Shown: positions 19,303 through 27,316 of the stretch, piece by piece
Layout: the number at the start of each line of letters is the position of its first letter
Position numbering within the stretch: position 1 is the first letter of the stretch
Assembly: GCA_001785115.1 (NCBI GenBank)
Contig: MFSU01000048.1
Coordinates: 1 to 44,243, forward strand
From: Candidatus Muproteobacteria bacterium RBG_16_65_34
Lineage (GTDB): Bacteria > Pseudomonadota > Gammaproteobacteria > Acidiferrobacterales > Sulfurifustaceae
Length of the DNA: 44,243 nucleotides
Direction of reading: 5' to 3'
Made by a program: the position numbers and the translations under genes
The notes under the pieces: generated by a model
What the model was told of the DNA's origin: nothing
What the model saw: only the letters and a program-made list of their open reading frames with translations
The model's database searches: none

Positions 19303-19378
19303 TGGTGCCCCGGACACGAATCGAACGTGCGACCTGCCGCTTAGGAGGCGGCTGCTCTATCCACTGAGCTACCGGGGC
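19303..19378 (-). tRNA. tRNA-Arg (anticodon CCT)
   Basis: A 76-nt cloverleaf on the minus strand: acceptor GCCCCGG / CCGGGGC, D arm GCTC..GAGC, anticodon arm GCCGC-CTCCTAA-GCGGC with anticodon CCT, T loop TTCGATT, and an encoded 3' CCA. It decodes AGG. It lies upstream of ccmA on the same strand. Confidence 0.97.
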
Positions 19379-19671
19379 CGGTTGGGCCGTCATTCTAGCA
19401 GAATCACCCCGGCGGCTCGGCCCCCGGGCGCGAAAACGACCGGCAAGGCCGGCGCCGGCTTTACCGGATCGGTGGTGCCGAGCTTAGCATGCCGCCCCTT
19501 CCCTTATGACCCCGTGCGCGGCAGAAGAAGGCACGCGCGGGCGGATCGGGTACCGCACCGCATCGACAAAACACCGCTCAGTTTCAGTTTCGTTTCAGCT
19601 CGAATTCAGCCTCATTTCAGATCGAAAATCTACTATTTACAGATCGCTACAATATCCGGAGTATCGTTTAG
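19379..19671 (+). promoter_or_regulatory. upstream region of cytochrome c4, with four 11-bp phased TTCAG repeats
   Basis: The 293-nt gap holds no gene. At 19582-19620 the word TTCAG occurs four times (19583, 19594, 19605, 19616) with an exact 11-bp period, three of them as TTTCAG. Downstream, TACTAT (19631-19636) or TACAAT (19648-19653) could be the -10 element, with no good -35. This suggests activator-dependent transcription. Tandem direct repeats with 11-bp phase are characteristic of OmpR/PhoB-family regulators; the regulator is not identified. A GGAG ribosome site lies at 19658-19661. Confidence 0.55.
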
Positions 19672-20349
19672 ATGAGAACCGCCGATCACAATAGCCGTCG
19701 CGCAGATGCGCAGACGGTATCGAGCAAATACAGGCGAAGCTGGACTTGGACCATGGCGGTGCTGGCTGCGCTGGCCGCCGCGCCCGCGTTCGCGGGCCCC
19801 GACCAGGCAAAACAAATCGTGTCCACAAACTGCGCAGCCTGCCACGGGGCGGACGGCAACAGCCACCAACCGACCTTCCCCAAGCTGGCGGGGCTCCAGG
19901 CCGAGTACCTTGCCAAGCAGCTCGAGGAGTACGGCGACGGTAAACGCAAGAGCGACATCATGGGACCCATCGCCCGCAAGCTGAAGCCGGAGGAGATCCG
20001 TGTCCTCGCCGCCTACTTCAGCGCCCAGACGCCGGCCCCGGGAAGCGTGGAGGACAACCCGCTTGCGGAGCACGGCAAGAAAATCTACCTGCAGGGCTAC
20101 TCCGACGCCGGCGGGGCCTCATGCTCCAGTTGCCACAAGCCCGACGGCTCGGGGACCGATCGTTTCCCGCGCCTTGCCGAACAGCAGCGGGCGTACGTTG
20201 TGCAGCAGTTGAAGGAGTTCAAGCGCGGCGCGCGCACCAACGACCACGGCCGTGTGATGCAGGTGATCGCCGGGCGCATGACCGAGCAGGAGATGAAGGC
20301 CGTGGCCGAATACATCGCGGGCCTGTCATCGGCGCAGGCGCGGCGCTGA
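19672..20349 (+). CDS. diheme cytochrome c4
   Basis: A 225-residue periplasmic cytochrome with two class I heme domains. The heme-binding motifs are C54-A-A-C57-H58 and C151-S-S-C154-H155. Conserved surroundings are HGADGNSHQPTFPKLAGLQAEYLAKQL and KPDGSGTDRFPRLAEQQRAYVVQQL, repeated in each half; M98 (KSDIMGPIA) is the likely axial Met of the first heme. It transfers electrons to terminal oxidases. The N-terminus is long before the signal core TMAVLAALAAAPAFA, with cleavage likely after AFA. ATG 19672 is preferred because GGAG lies 10 nt upstream; a later Met (residue 28) would give a short signal. The ccm genes needed to mature it are adjacent. Confidence 0.95.
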   Translation: MRTADHNSRRADAQTVSSKYRRSWTWTMAVLAALAAAPAFAGPDQAKQIVSTNCAACHGADGNSHQPTFPKLAGLQAEYLAKQLEEYGDGKRKSDIMGPIARKLKPEEIRVLAAYFSAQTPAPGSVEDNPLAEHGKKIYLQGYSDAGGASCSSCHKPDGSGTDRFPRLAEQQRAYVVQQLKEFKRGARTNDHGRVMQVIAGRMTEQEMKAVAEYIAGLSSAQARR

Positions 20350-20536
20350 GCGGGCATAGTCGTAAATCGGTTCCCTCCGGGAGCGGGCGTCTGGCCGTGC
20401 TCCCGCCGTGACGGCCGCCCAGGAACCGGGCGGTCGCTCCCGTCATCCGCCCCTTGTCCTTCCTGATCCGGATGCGCCCTGGCGCGCCGGGCGACGGCCA
20501 TTCTCGAAAGTCGGCCGCATTCCGGTCACGGGGCAG

Positions 20537-20572
20537 AAAAAAACCGGTTGGCGCGGGCAGCGCTAACCGGTT
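20537..20572 (-). terminator. rho-independent terminator of tRNA-Ala
   Basis: On the minus strand, AACCGGTTAGCGC and GCGCCAACCGGTT pair with one mismatch around a five-base loop (20542-20572) and are followed by seven Ts (20537-20543, partly within the stem end). It starts 20 nt after the tRNA-Ala 3' end. Confidence 0.88.
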
Positions 20573-20591
20573 ATCCATACTGGGGAAACTT

Positions 20592-20667
20592 TGGTGGAGC
20601 GGAAGGGGATCGAACCCTCGACCTCTGCATTGCGAACGCAGCGCTCTCCCATCTGAGCTACCGCCCC
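20592..20667 (-). tRNA. tRNA-Ala (anticodon CGC)
   Basis: A 76-nt tRNA on the minus strand: acceptor GGGGCGG / CCGCTCC, D arm GCTC..GAGC, anticodon arm CTGCG-TTCGCAA-TGCAG with anticodon CGC, T arm GAGGG TTCGATC CCCTT and encoded CCA. It decodes GCG. A possible -10 (TAGAAT, complement of 20703-20708) lies 36 nt upstream. A terminator follows at 20537-20572. Confidence 0.96.
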
Positions 20668-21022
20668 ATTGAAACTCCGGGCCAGATCGTGTCGGGCGCG
20701 CTATTCTAGCTTTCCCGTTCGGTGATAGGAAGGGGTCGAGAATGTTTCGCAGGCGCGATCAAACCGCGTTTCACAGCCCAAGGCGAATCGGTCGGAGCGA
20801 TTCGATGCCACATCATCATTAGAATTAGACAAGTGATTGTCCGCAAGCACGCTCTCCCAAATGGGGGGGTGGAGCGTTCCAAGGGGCCGAATTTCACTAT
20901 ACTACTAAGGACTGACAACCGTGCCAGTCATCGTTCTGTCGCTTCTTGCGTCAGGGTGCAGGGCGCGGGCGCGACCCGGACGCAGCGCCACCCGTCCGCA
21001 ACCGGCTACCTTTCGGCAGCGT
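20668..21022. other. gene-poor region before the polysaccharide patch
   Basis: It contains the tRNA-Ala promoter region at its left end and a hairpin near 20849-20880 (ACGCTC ... GAGCGT with a C/G-rich inner stem). No clear gene is seen. A frame open from 20921 joins the following methyltransferase but its first 34 codons look non-coding (Arg/Pro-rich). Confidence 0.4.
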
Positions 21023-21886
21023 ATGCATTTTTCCGACAAGACTCTCGGCAGTTCCGCATCCGGACAGACAGCGGATGAGCCGCGCTTCGGTTTTGGAAAG
21101 AACTGGAGAAGTTTTCTCCGCCTACTGAACGAGCAGAGGATACAGGAGGCAGAGCACTCGCTGCTCGTGATGTTGGGGCGAAGCGACTTGGCCGGCGTCA
21201 GATTCCTGGACGCCGGATGCGGTAGTGGACTGTTCTCGCTCGCCGCCTTGCGGCTTGGGGCGCAGGAGGTCGTCTCCTTCGACTACGATCCGGACAGTGT
21301 GGCCTGTGCGCAGCATCTGAACGAGCGGTTCGGACCGTTTTCTAACTGGCGCATCCATCGCGGGTCGGTTCTGGATAGAGACTGGTTGCAAGGTCTTGGC
21401 CGGTACGACGTGGTTTATTGCTGGGGGGTATTGCACCACACCGGCGATATGTGGAGGGCCCTGGAGAACGTGGGCGGGTCGGTATCCGACGAAGGACTGC
21501 TGTTCATCAGCATATGCAACGATTAAGGCACGAAAACCGCGATCTGGAAACGTATAAAGCGATTCTATAATTCTTCGCCGAAACCGATTCGTTTTCTGAT
21601 CGGAAACACGTACTTTGCCGTGATGGCGACTTGGTTCTTGGTGGTTGACCTCCTCAAGAGGCGGCGCATCTGGGACAGATACTCGGGCAGGAATCACCGC
21701 GGGATGGGCGCCTACCATGATGCCATCGACTGGATCGGGGGGTATCCATTCGAGGCCGCGACACCCGAACAAATATTTCGGTTCTTTCGTGATCGTGGTT
21801 TTTATATGCAAGAAATGATTACTAGGCAGGGGCCAGGATGTAATGAGTTCATCTTCCTGCGTCGTAAAGAACACACCACAAGTTGA
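21023..21886 (+). pseudogene. class I SAM methyltransferase interrupted by one nonsense codon
   Basis: The N-terminal part has the SAM-binding motif FLDAGCGSGLFSLAALRLGA and later YDVVYCWGVLHHTGDMWRAL. It stops at TAA 21524-21526 after LLFISICND. The same reading frame continues without another stop to 21886 as GTKTAIWKRIKRFYNSSPKP and on to FIFLRRKEHTTS. Related proteins read NDQG at this point, so a CAA to TAA change would explain the stop. Frame and similarity are intact on both sides. It could be a recent null mutation, a sequencing error or, less likely, read-through. The start is uncertain; ATG 21023 precedes the conserved GFGKNWRSFLRLL segment. It leads the plus-strand polysaccharide patch and probably modified a sugar or glycan precursor. 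Confidence 0.85.
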
Positions 21887-21895
21887 GCAGCACGG

Positions 21896-23002
21896 TTGAG
21901 CTTGCCCATTTTGTTTGTTTTGCCAAATTTGGCTCCGGGCGGTGCCGAGCGGAGTATTATCAATCTTGCGCGGCATTTATCGCCGGATTACGATGTTCAT
22001 ATAGCCCTTATTAATTTTGGCGGACTTCTTCTCCGAGAAGTTCCCGAGGGCGTTTCATTGCATGACCTGCGAGGTAAAACAGGTCTTGTATTTCAACTTA
22101 CCTCGCTTGTGAACAAAATAAGGCCCCGTGTCCTGATGTCGACGATCGTTGACGTCAGCCTCATCATCTTGGGATTGAGGAAACTGTTCCCACGCGAAGT
22201 AAAGATAATGATTCGCGAAGCAGTGATGCCGTCGACAAATTTCAGCGAGAAGCGATTTCCGTTCTTCTGGGAGTATCTATACCGAAACTTATATCGCCGG
22301 GCGGATCATGTCGTTGTTCTTTCGAACCGGGCCAAACAGAGACTGATTGAGGTAACGGGAGTAGATGAAGGCAGAATAACAGTCATCTATAACGCCGTCA
22401 GCGACGAGCGCATAGGGTACCTGTCGAGACCGACGCCCAATAGGAAGGGCGATCCTATAAGTCTTGTTTCTGTCGGGCGTCTCGAGTATCAGAAAGGCTA
22501 CGATCTCTTAGTAGAATGTTTTCCTTATGTTATCGAGAAATATCCCAACTTAAGGCTTACCATTTATGGCGAAGGGAGGGAAAAGCGCACGCTACAGCGC
22601 CAGATAGAAAGACTCGGCCTCGGCGATGCGATAGCGCTGGCCGGGTACGTCGACAATCCGTTGGATGCCGTGCAGCAGGCTGACCTTTTCGTGATGAGCT
22701 CGCGTTACGAGGGGATGTCGAATGCGATGCTCGAAGCATTATGTTGCGGCACGCCGGTGCTAATGGCGAATAACCCGGAGAATAGCGCGGATGAGCTTAT
22801 TATTGATGGCAAGAATGGTTTCCTTGTGCCGACCTGTTCTGCGGATGCCATCGAGCACGGCCTATTGCGTGCCTTGGGAGAATGCCGCAAGCTGGATAGG
22901 GGATGGATACGGCGTGATACCAGACACCGGTTCTCGTTCGAGCGATATTTGCAAAGCTACACGGAGTTAATAGAGCGTGCTTGTGAGCGAGAACCTGGTT
23001 AA
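21896..23002 (+). CDS. GT4-family glycosyltransferase
   Basis: A 368-residue GT-B-fold transferase. The N-terminal acceptor domain starts with LFVLPNLAPGGAERSIINLA. The C-terminal nucleotide-sugar domain has LVSVGRLEYQKGYDLLVECF and FVMSSRYEGMSNAMLEALCCGTPVL, the E-x7-E type motif of retaining GT4 enzymes. It is cytoplasmic or membrane-associated and builds a glycan on a lipid carrier; the sugar specificity is unknown. The start is probably TTG 21896 or TTG 21902; no ATG fits and the ribosome site is weak. It is 9 nt after the broken methyltransferase and 18 nt before the flippase. Base composition is visibly richer in A/T than the core genes. Confidence 0.9.
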   Translation: MSLPILFVLPNLAPGGAERSIINLARHLSPDYDVHIALINFGGLLLREVPEGVSLHDLRGKTGLVFQLTSLVNKIRPRVLMSTIVDVSLIILGLRKLFPREVKIMIREAVMPSTNFSEKRFPFFWEYLYRNLYRRADHVVVLSNRAKQRLIEVTGVDEGRITVIYNAVSDERIGYLSRPTPNRKGDPISLVSVGRLEYQKGYDLLVECFPYVIEKYPNLRLTIYGEGREKRTLQRQIERLGLGDAIALAGYVDNPLDAVQQADLFVMSSRYEGMSNAMLEALCCGTPVLMANNPENSADELIIDGKNGFLVPTCSADAIEHGLLRALGECRKLDRGWIRRDTRHRFSFERYLQSYTELIERACEREPG

Positions 23003-23020
23003 AAGCTGGCAGATGCGGAG

Positions 23021-24436
23021 ATGAGCAATAGACGGTTGTACATAGATAAAGCCATGGCCGCTTGGAGGCGATGGCGAGATGTTAGCAATAATCGCCGAAT
23101 ATTTTCTGCAGCGGTCTCTATCGGTTTGGTGTCGTTACTGGTAAAGGCCTCTTTCGTCATCAAGGAACTGATTATCGCGTACCAGTTTGGCCGGTCAGAC
23201 GTGCTCGATGCCTACGTGATCGCCTACGCGTTGTCCGCGTTTTTGATCAATGTATTCGCTTCGGTTTACGGGTCGGCCTTTGTTCCCGTGTTCTTGAGGG
23301 TGCTGACGCAGCGTGGTCGGGCACAGGCGCAGCAGCTTCTGTCCGGGGCCCTTTTAGGGAATTTTGTCGTTCTGACGCTCGTATGTTTTGCGTTGTGGGG
23401 TTTGGGAGTTCCTATCGTGAAGGTGCTTGGATCTGGGTTTACATCAGAAAAGCTCGCCCTGACACATCAGTTATTCGTGCTACTCCTGCCCGCCACACTT
23501 TTGGGCGGCCTTATCGCGACGGTCGCGGCGCTGTTGAACGCTAATGAAAGATTTTATGCTCCGGTTTTATCGCCGCTGTTTACATCCGTTGTCACGGCCG
23601 TGGCGCTATTCCTGTTTAGCAAGACATGGGGAGTCTACGCGCTCGTATTAGGAACGTTGCTTGGCCTTTCTTTCGAACTTATTTATCTAGGCCGAATCGC
23701 CAATCGGTCAAGTTGGCACCTCCGGCCGGGCTGGAAGTGGGGTTCCCAAGATAGACAGCAACTACTGCATCAGTTCGCGCCTCTGATGGGGGGAGTTTTG
23801 CTGACGACTAGCCTGGAACTGATTGACAACTCGATGGCTTCGATGTTGAGCCCGGGAAGCGTATCGGCGTTTTCTTATGGAACGCGCATATCGATTGCCG
23901 TTATTGGACTGAGTAGTGTCGCATTGGGAACGGCTGTGATGCCGCGTTTTTCCCGCCTGGTCTTGACAGGAGATTGGCGGGAGATCAAGAAGATCTTTCG
24001 TACCTATAACCGCCTTATTGTGATAGCGAGCGTGCCGGTTGTTGCGGCGATGGTGGCTTTATCGGAAGAATTGGTTGCTATTCTCTATCAACGTGGAGCC
24101 TTTACCGCAGATGACACCAAGCTGGTGAGCCAAGTGCAAACAATGCATATCCTGCAAATGCCTTTCTATTTGATGAGTATTCTCGGCGTTAGAGTAATTA
24201 GTGCAGCGGGTAGAAATCAGTGGCTGCTGGCGATTGCAGCGGCCAATGTGACACTCAATATCATCGGCAACTATGTGCTAATGAATATCATCGGTGTGGC
24301 CGGCATAGCATTGGCGACGACCATGGTGGTCTGTCTATCTTGGCTAACAGTCCGCTTATTGGTCTCCAGAATGATTGATCGAAACATGGCTGATCGTCAC
24401 GAATTGGCGCAAGCAGGTCCAAATCAATGGAGTTAA
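23021..24436 (+). CDS. MurJ/MviN-like polysaccharide flippase
   Basis: A 471-residue polytopic protein of the MOP (MATE/Wzx/MurJ) superfamily with about 13-14 hydrophobic segments. The N-terminal stretch KASFVIKELIIAYQFGRSDVLDAYVIAYAL, then FVPVFLRVL, and the segment AILYQRGAFTADDT are typical of MurJ-like proteins. Its place among glycosyltransferases argues for flipping an undecaprenyl-linked glycan rather than lipid II. The ATG at 23021 is 18 nt after the preceding stop. The gene ends in NQWS at 24436, directly before a methyltransferase fragment. Confidence 0.88.
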   Translation: MSNRRLYIDKAMAAWRRWRDVSNNRRIFSAAVSIGLVSLLVKASFVIKELIIAYQFGRSDVLDAYVIAYALSAFLINVFASVYGSAFVPVFLRVLTQRGRAQAQQLLSGALLGNFVVLTLVCFALWGLGVPIVKVLGSGFTSEKLALTHQLFVLLLPATLLGGLIATVAALLNANERFYAPVLSPLFTSVVTAVALFLFSKTWGVYALVLGTLLGLSFELIYLGRIANRSSWHLRPGWKWGSQDRQQLLHQFAPLMGGVLLTTSLELIDNSMASMLSPGSVSAFSYGTRISIAVIGLSSVALGTAVMPRFSRLVLTGDWREIKKIFRTYNRLIVIASVPVVAAMVALSEELVAILYQRGAFTADDTKLVSQVQTMHILQMPFYLMSILGVRVISAAGRNQWLLAIAAANVTLNIIGNYVLMNIIGVAGIALATTMVVCLSWLTVRLLVSRMIDRNMADRHELAQAGPNQWS

Positions 24437-24476
24437 TATCTTTTATAAAAGCCGCTTTCCTATCGTTGGTAACGAG

Positions 24477-24650
24477 GGACCATTGCGCTTTTATTACAAC
24501 AGACTAAGTCGAGGGGGAATGATCTTGTCCGATGACTACGGTTTCGCAACCTGTCCCAGCGCACGCAAGGCTGTTGATGATTTTTTTGCGGATAAGCCCG
24601 AGTCGATTATTGAGTTGCCGACGGGCCAGGCTTCCATCCTTAAGAGATGA
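24477..24650 (+). pseudogene. C-terminal fragment of a TylF/MycF-type O-methyltransferase
   Basis: About 55 codons give GPLRFYYNRLSRGGMILSDD, then YGFATCPSARKAVDDFFADK and PESIIELPTGQASILKR, which match the end of macrocin-O-methyltransferase-like (TylF) proteins: the conserved Asp-Asp-Tyr-Gly and ARKAVDDF segments. The rest of the roughly 220-residue domain is missing. The open frame extends upstream only into an antisense-free overlap with the flippase end in another frame. It is a remnant of a lost gene. Confidence 0.75.
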
Positions 24651-24686
24651 CGCATACTTTACTGAGTCAAGAACGGGGGCTTGAGG

Positions 24687-25373
24687 ATGGGTCAAGACAA
24701 AATCTGGGACGTCTTTCAGAACGAGTATAAGGAGAGTTTTCTCGGCGGCATCGGGCGCCTGAAGGCCATCGTCAAGCTGATTCGGCCTCGCCAGAAAGTT
24801 CTTAATATCGGAATAGGGGCGGGCATTTTCGAAGAGCTGGCACTGGAGAGGGGAATCGACGTCTACGCGCTCGACCCGAATAGCAAGACCGTTGCCGAGA
24901 TTGGTCGCGGGCTCGAGCTCGGGAGCAAGGCGCAAGTCGGACTTGTCTCCGCAATGCCGTTCGCAGATGCTATGTTTGATGCAGTCGTGATGTCGGAAGT
25001 GATCGAGCACTTATCGGTCGATGAAGTTGAAGTGTCGCTGCGCGAAGTGCATCGGGTGTTGGCGGTCGGCGGACGGTTAATTGGCACGGTCCCGGCAAGA
25101 GAGGACTTGCGCAAACAGATATCCGTTTGTCCGAATTGTGGACACCAATTTCATCGTTGGGGTCATGCCCAATCGTTCGATTTGACTAAAATGCGCAGCA
25201 CGCTGGAGCGGTTATTCGAAATCGAAATGCTTGAACACCGATTCTTGCCGAGTTGGTCTGTCATGAACTGGAAAGCCAAGTTAGAGACTGCGGTGCTGTG
25301 TATGTTTCGCATGCTTGGCGTTGAGCTCACGAACGAGAACATACTGTTCGTGGCAGTCAAACGATCTGGCTGA
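24687..25373 (+). CDS. class I SAM-dependent methyltransferase with zinc-ribbon-like insert
   Basis: A 228-residue methyltransferase. Motif I is VLNIGIGAGIFEELALERGI, motif II ends VYALDPNSK, and motif IV is FDAVVMSEVIEHLSVDEVE. An insert near residues 147-165 reads CPNCGHQFHRWGHAQSF, with CxxC and following His residues that could bind zinc. It probably methylates a sugar or lipid-linked glycan. The ATG 24687 is used, with a GGGGG tract about 7 nt upstream; a TTG at 24681 is possible. The stop overlaps the next start (TGATG). Confidence 0.85.
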   Translation: MGQDKIWDVFQNEYKESFLGGIGRLKAIVKLIRPRQKVLNIGIGAGIFEELALERGIDVYALDPNSKTVAEIGRGLELGSKAQVGLVSAMPFADAMFDAVVMSEVIEHLSVDEVEVSLREVHRVLAVGGRLIGTVPAREDLRKQISVCPNCGHQFHRWGHAQSFDLTKMRSTLERLFEIEMLEHRFLPSWSVMNWKAKLETAVLCMFRMLGVELTNENILFVAVKRSG

Positions 25374-26095
25374 TGTCCCTTTGGAGCAATTGTTACCATT
25401 CTGTTTATGCCGCCATCTGCGGCCTCCCTCCGAACGTCCGGATTTTTCATTATCAGTTTCTTTCAACGAGGGCCCTATCGAAGGATCTCAGGCGGTTGCT
25501 TCCGGGCCTACGTGGCGCGCTGCTGGACGTCGGTTGCGGAGAAAAGCCGTACGCAAAATGGACAACCGGCATCACCTGCTATGTCGGCATTGATACCGTT
25601 TCCAGAGGCGCGGATGTCCTGGTGGGTAACCACGAAGAATGGCCTTTTGCTGACAACACGTTTGACGCCGTGTTGTGCACGCAGGTAATGGAACATGTTG
25701 ATGACGTGGGTCGACTGTTATCGGAGATTACACGTGTTCTAAAGCCAGGCGGCAACTTGGTGTTGACTGTTCCCTTTGCCTACAACGAGCATGATGCGCC
25801 CAGGGATTTCTGGCGTTTTTCAGCCCACGGCGCGCGCAGGCTTCTGGAGCAGGGTTACGATATTGATGTCCTGAAAAGCCAGGGCGCGATCGGGAGCACC
25901 TGTGGGTTGCTGTGCCTTAACTGGATCGATGCCTCTCTGGGGCAGACGAGAGTGGGCCGTTTCCTAAAAGGTGTGATGTTACCCGTATGGATCGTTGTTT
26001 CGTTGGTGATCAATCTTATTGGTAGTTTCGTAGATTACCTCGATCGGACGGATTCCTTTTACAGCAACGTTTTAGTTATTGCCAGAAGGCGATAA
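25373..26095 (+). CDS. class I SAM-dependent methyltransferase
   Basis: A 240-residue protein. Motif I is LLDVGCGEKPYAKWT, the acidic motif is YVGIDTVSRGADVLVG, and motif IV is FDAVLCTQVMEHVDDV. A distinctive segment YNEHDAPRDFWRFSAHG follows the fifth strand, and a hydrophobic stretch near residues 200-222 (VMLPVWIVVSLVINLIGSFV) may associate with the membrane. The minus-strand methyltransferase at 31484-32203 has the equivalent HDAPNDFHRFT, so the two are related paralogues. ATG overlaps the preceding stop. Confidence 0.87.
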   Translation: MSLWSNCYHSVYAAICGLPPNVRIFHYQFLSTRALSKDLRRLLPGLRGALLDVGCGEKPYAKWTTGITCYVGIDTVSRGADVLVGNHEEWPFADNTFDAVLCTQVMEHVDDVGRLLSEITRVLKPGGNLVLTVPFAYNEHDAPRDFWRFSAHGARRLLEQGYDIDVLKSQGAIGSTCGLLCLNWIDASLGQTRVGRFLKGVMLPVWIVVSLVINLIGSFVDYLDRTDSFYSNVLVIARRR

Positions 26096-26177
26096 CAAGG
26101 GAGCTTGCACCCCAATTTTGGTAGCATGTGGTGTAGGTCAATATTTGCGCTCATCAACATTTGTCTGACGGCGGTAC

Positions 26178-27293
26178 GTGAAGCTTACGCTAGTCATTTT
26201 CTCATTGTCCGGCGGTGGAGCGGAGAAGGCGTTGGTTCTGCTCGCGCGTGGTTTGCATATGCGAGGCCACCAAGTGACTGTTGTGACGGCAAATGAGGAT
26301 GGCCCAGAATCGCATAAACTGGATAAGGATGTCTCTCGTGTCTCATTTGCGATTCAAGAGCAGCCGCGGGGGCTGTGTGGGGTACTGCAGAAAAACATTC
26401 AATACCAACGTCGGTTGCGTAACGCGATCTTGTCGACCCAGCCGGACGTAGTGATTTCGTTCATGCATATCACGAACGTACGGGTCTTACTTGCCTTATT
26501 GAATGTAAACGTGCCGGTTGTCGTCAGTGAGCGTGTTGATCCAGCCGGATTCCACTACGGTTTTTTTTGGAGGTTTTTGAGACGAGTCCTGTATCCAAGA
26601 TGTGCGTGCGTAGTAAGTGTGAGCAAAGGGGTGGATGCTTTTTTCTCGTGGCTGGCCGAAAGTAAAAGGGCGGTAATCTACAATACAGCCCCTTCGTTTC
26701 CTGATACAGGCGAGCGACAGAATGGGTTTATCGGCGGCGGTGGCAGAAGGCGTGTCGTGTCAGTTGGTCGATTAGTGCACCAAAAAGGTTTTGACATGCT
26801 GCTCGACGCATTCTCCCGTGTTGCAGGTTCATTCCGTGAATGGGATCTCCACATTTTAGGAGAGGGGGAGCAGCGGACATCACTTCAAAGGCTCATCTCC
26901 CGGAAGGGCCTGTCGGACCGCGTATTTCTCCCTGGTTGGGTGGGGCCCCCCACTCGTTCTCTGAAATTAGCCGATCTTTTTGTAATGTCATCCCGCTTTG
27001 AGGGCTTCCCGAACGCTCTTCTGGAGGCCATGGCTTGCGGTTTGCCGGTGGTCAGTTTTGATTGCCGCAGCGGTCCACGTGAAATCATCCGCGACGGAGT
27101 GGATGGCGTGCTGGTTCCGCCCGGGAGCACAGCGGAACTCGCCGAGGTCATGAGCCGCCTTATGGGCGACGAGTGCTTGCGCCAGCGCCTGGGCGAGCGC
27201 GCGCGAGAGGTAGTCGAGCGCTTCTCCTACGAGAAATTCATTGACGATTGGGAACGAGTGCTGAACGTCGTGGTGAACGGCTCCCGGCGGTAG
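26178..27293 (+). CDS. GT4-family glycosyltransferase
   Basis: A 371-residue GT-B enzyme. It begins MKLTLVIFSLSGGGAEKALV and contains VVSVGRLVHQKGFDMLLDAF and FVMSSRFEGFPNALLEAMACG, the donor-site motif with the EX7E glutamates. It closes the plus-strand polysaccharide unit. The start is GTG 26178 (sequence GTACGTGAAGC). The 82-nt gap from the previous gene shows no terminator. Convergent with the next gene; only 23 nt separate the two stops. Specificity unknown. Confidence 0.92.
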   Translation: MKLTLVIFSLSGGGAEKALVLLARGLHMRGHQVTVVTANEDGPESHKLDKDVSRVSFAIQEQPRGLCGVLQKNIQYQRRLRNAILSTQPDVVISFMHITNVRVLLALLNVNVPVVVSERVDPAGFHYGFFWRFLRRVLYPRCACVVSVSKGVDAFFSWLAESKRAVIYNTAPSFPDTGERQNGFIGGGGRRRVVSVGRLVHQKGFDMLLDAFSRVAGSFREWDLHILGEGEQRTSLQRLISRKGLSDRVFLPGWVGPPTRSLKLADLFVMSSRFEGFPNALLEAMACGLPVVSFDCRSGPREIIRDGVDGVLVPPGSTAELAEVMSRLMGDECLRQRLGERAREVVERFSYEKFIDDWERVLNVVVNGSRR

Positions 27294-27316
27294 TCGCAAG
27301 TACTGCTCGTAATGAG

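Noticed and set aside
26169-26180. ops/JUMPstart-like element GGCGGTACGTG before a glycosyltransferase
   Set aside because: It lacks one base of the GGCGGTAGCGTG consensus, overlaps the GTG start codon and is located before the last gene of the unit, not at its front.
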